Source of the DNA: Desulfocapsa sulfexigens
GTDB taxonomy: Bacteria; Desulfobacterota; Desulfobulbia; Desulfobulbales; Desulfocapsaceae
NCBI GenBank assembly: GCA_020721165.1
Contig: DYNG01000007.1
Span: 1 to 15,201 of the forward strand
DNA length: 15,201 nt
Direction of reading: 5' to 3'
Position 1 is the first letter of the stretch. Each line of letters starts with the position of its first letter. A program made the translations under genes and the position numbers. The notes under the pieces are model-generated. The model had not been told where the DNA came from. It saw nothing but the letters and a program-made list of their open reading frames with translations, and ran no database searches. Below are positions 14,946-15,201 of the stretch, piece after piece.

Positions 14946-15201
14946 GGAAAAAATTATGCTCTTTTTTTGTTGTACCAACAAGTAGTTTCTGTCGTCAATT
15001 GCCATTTTTTTAAGAAGCCTTTACGATAAATAAGGCTGTTCCCTGCATCTCTTCTTTACGGCCCCATTTTCCGTTCACACAGAGTAAAGTCCGAGATTTT
15101 TTTTTACGAAGGATTAATAAATGGGACATCTTACTCGTTTCCATTAATTGCATCAGGTAACTTTTCTTTGGCACTGGTTCCCAAGAGGCACATGGAAACC
15201 A
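14946..15201. other. AT-rich non-coding tail of the window
   Basis: I see no supportable gene. A small hairpin TTGTTG-TAC-CAACAA (14967-14981) lies just after the Sel1 gene, and AGCCTT/AAGGCT (15016-15037) forms another. Neither is followed by a T tract. AAGGA before an ATG at 15121 opens only eight codons. Confidence 0.4.

Noticed and set aside
15121..15147. Eight-codon frame after AAGGA near the right end
   Set aside because: Too short to support, and the downstream gene is outside the window.
15175..15195. TGGCAC resembling a sigma-54 -24 element
   Set aside because: The required TGC at -12 with correct spacing is missing.

Overview
The window looks like ordinary bacterial chromosome from a Deltaproteobacterium/Desulfobacterota. 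A relative of the Desulfobulbales is my best guess. This rests on gene style (NtrC-type sigma-54 regulator, response-regulator/cyclase fusion, Sel1 and small lipoproteins), roughly 50% GC and loosely packed genes. It is inference; there is no rRNA or other decisive marker. No CRISPR array, tRNA, phage or complete insertion sequence was seen.

Layout. (1) 1-3779, minus strand: a type IIA topoisomerase operon, parE then parC, joined by an ATGA overlap. parC runs off the left edge. (2) 3780-3969: a divergent promoter region with a perfect 17-bp tandem repeat, followed by thiD (+). (3) 4887-6042: a 70-aa membrane protein (-) and a 174-aa exported protein (+), neither recognised, divergently placed around a promoter. 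(4) 6118-7485: xseA (-), ending at a shared terminator region. (5) 7687-9957: a PHP-domain phosphoesterase/nuclease and a sigma-54 response regulator, probably one transcript. (6) 10358-11425: a receiver domain fused to a class III adenylate cyclase. (7) 11580-13417: a small S4 RNA-binding protein (-), divergent from gabD (+), a succinate-semialdehyde dehydrogenase. (8) 13418-13771: a non-coding stretch with a 10-bp-arm hairpin and a 159-bp near-palindromic element. (9) 13772-14945: a lipoprotein, a strong intrinsic terminator and a Sel1-repeat protein. The last 256 bases hold no gene I can support.

How the genes work together. The topoisomerase pair is a true operon. The PHP gene and sigma-54 regulator are probably cotranscribed, and the REC-cyclase lies 400 bp downstream. 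Together they form a nucleotide/phosphorelay signalling neighbourhood, but no histidine kinase is present, so its input is elsewhere. The other genes look like independent housekeeping units.

Most worth a second look: the 159-bp palindromic element at 13575-13733; the topoisomerase, which has non-canonical residues at all three main quinolone-contact positions and resembles the Bacteroidetes type; the apparently leaderless parE transcript; and the tandem repeat between parE and thiD. I found no convincing new multi-gene system.
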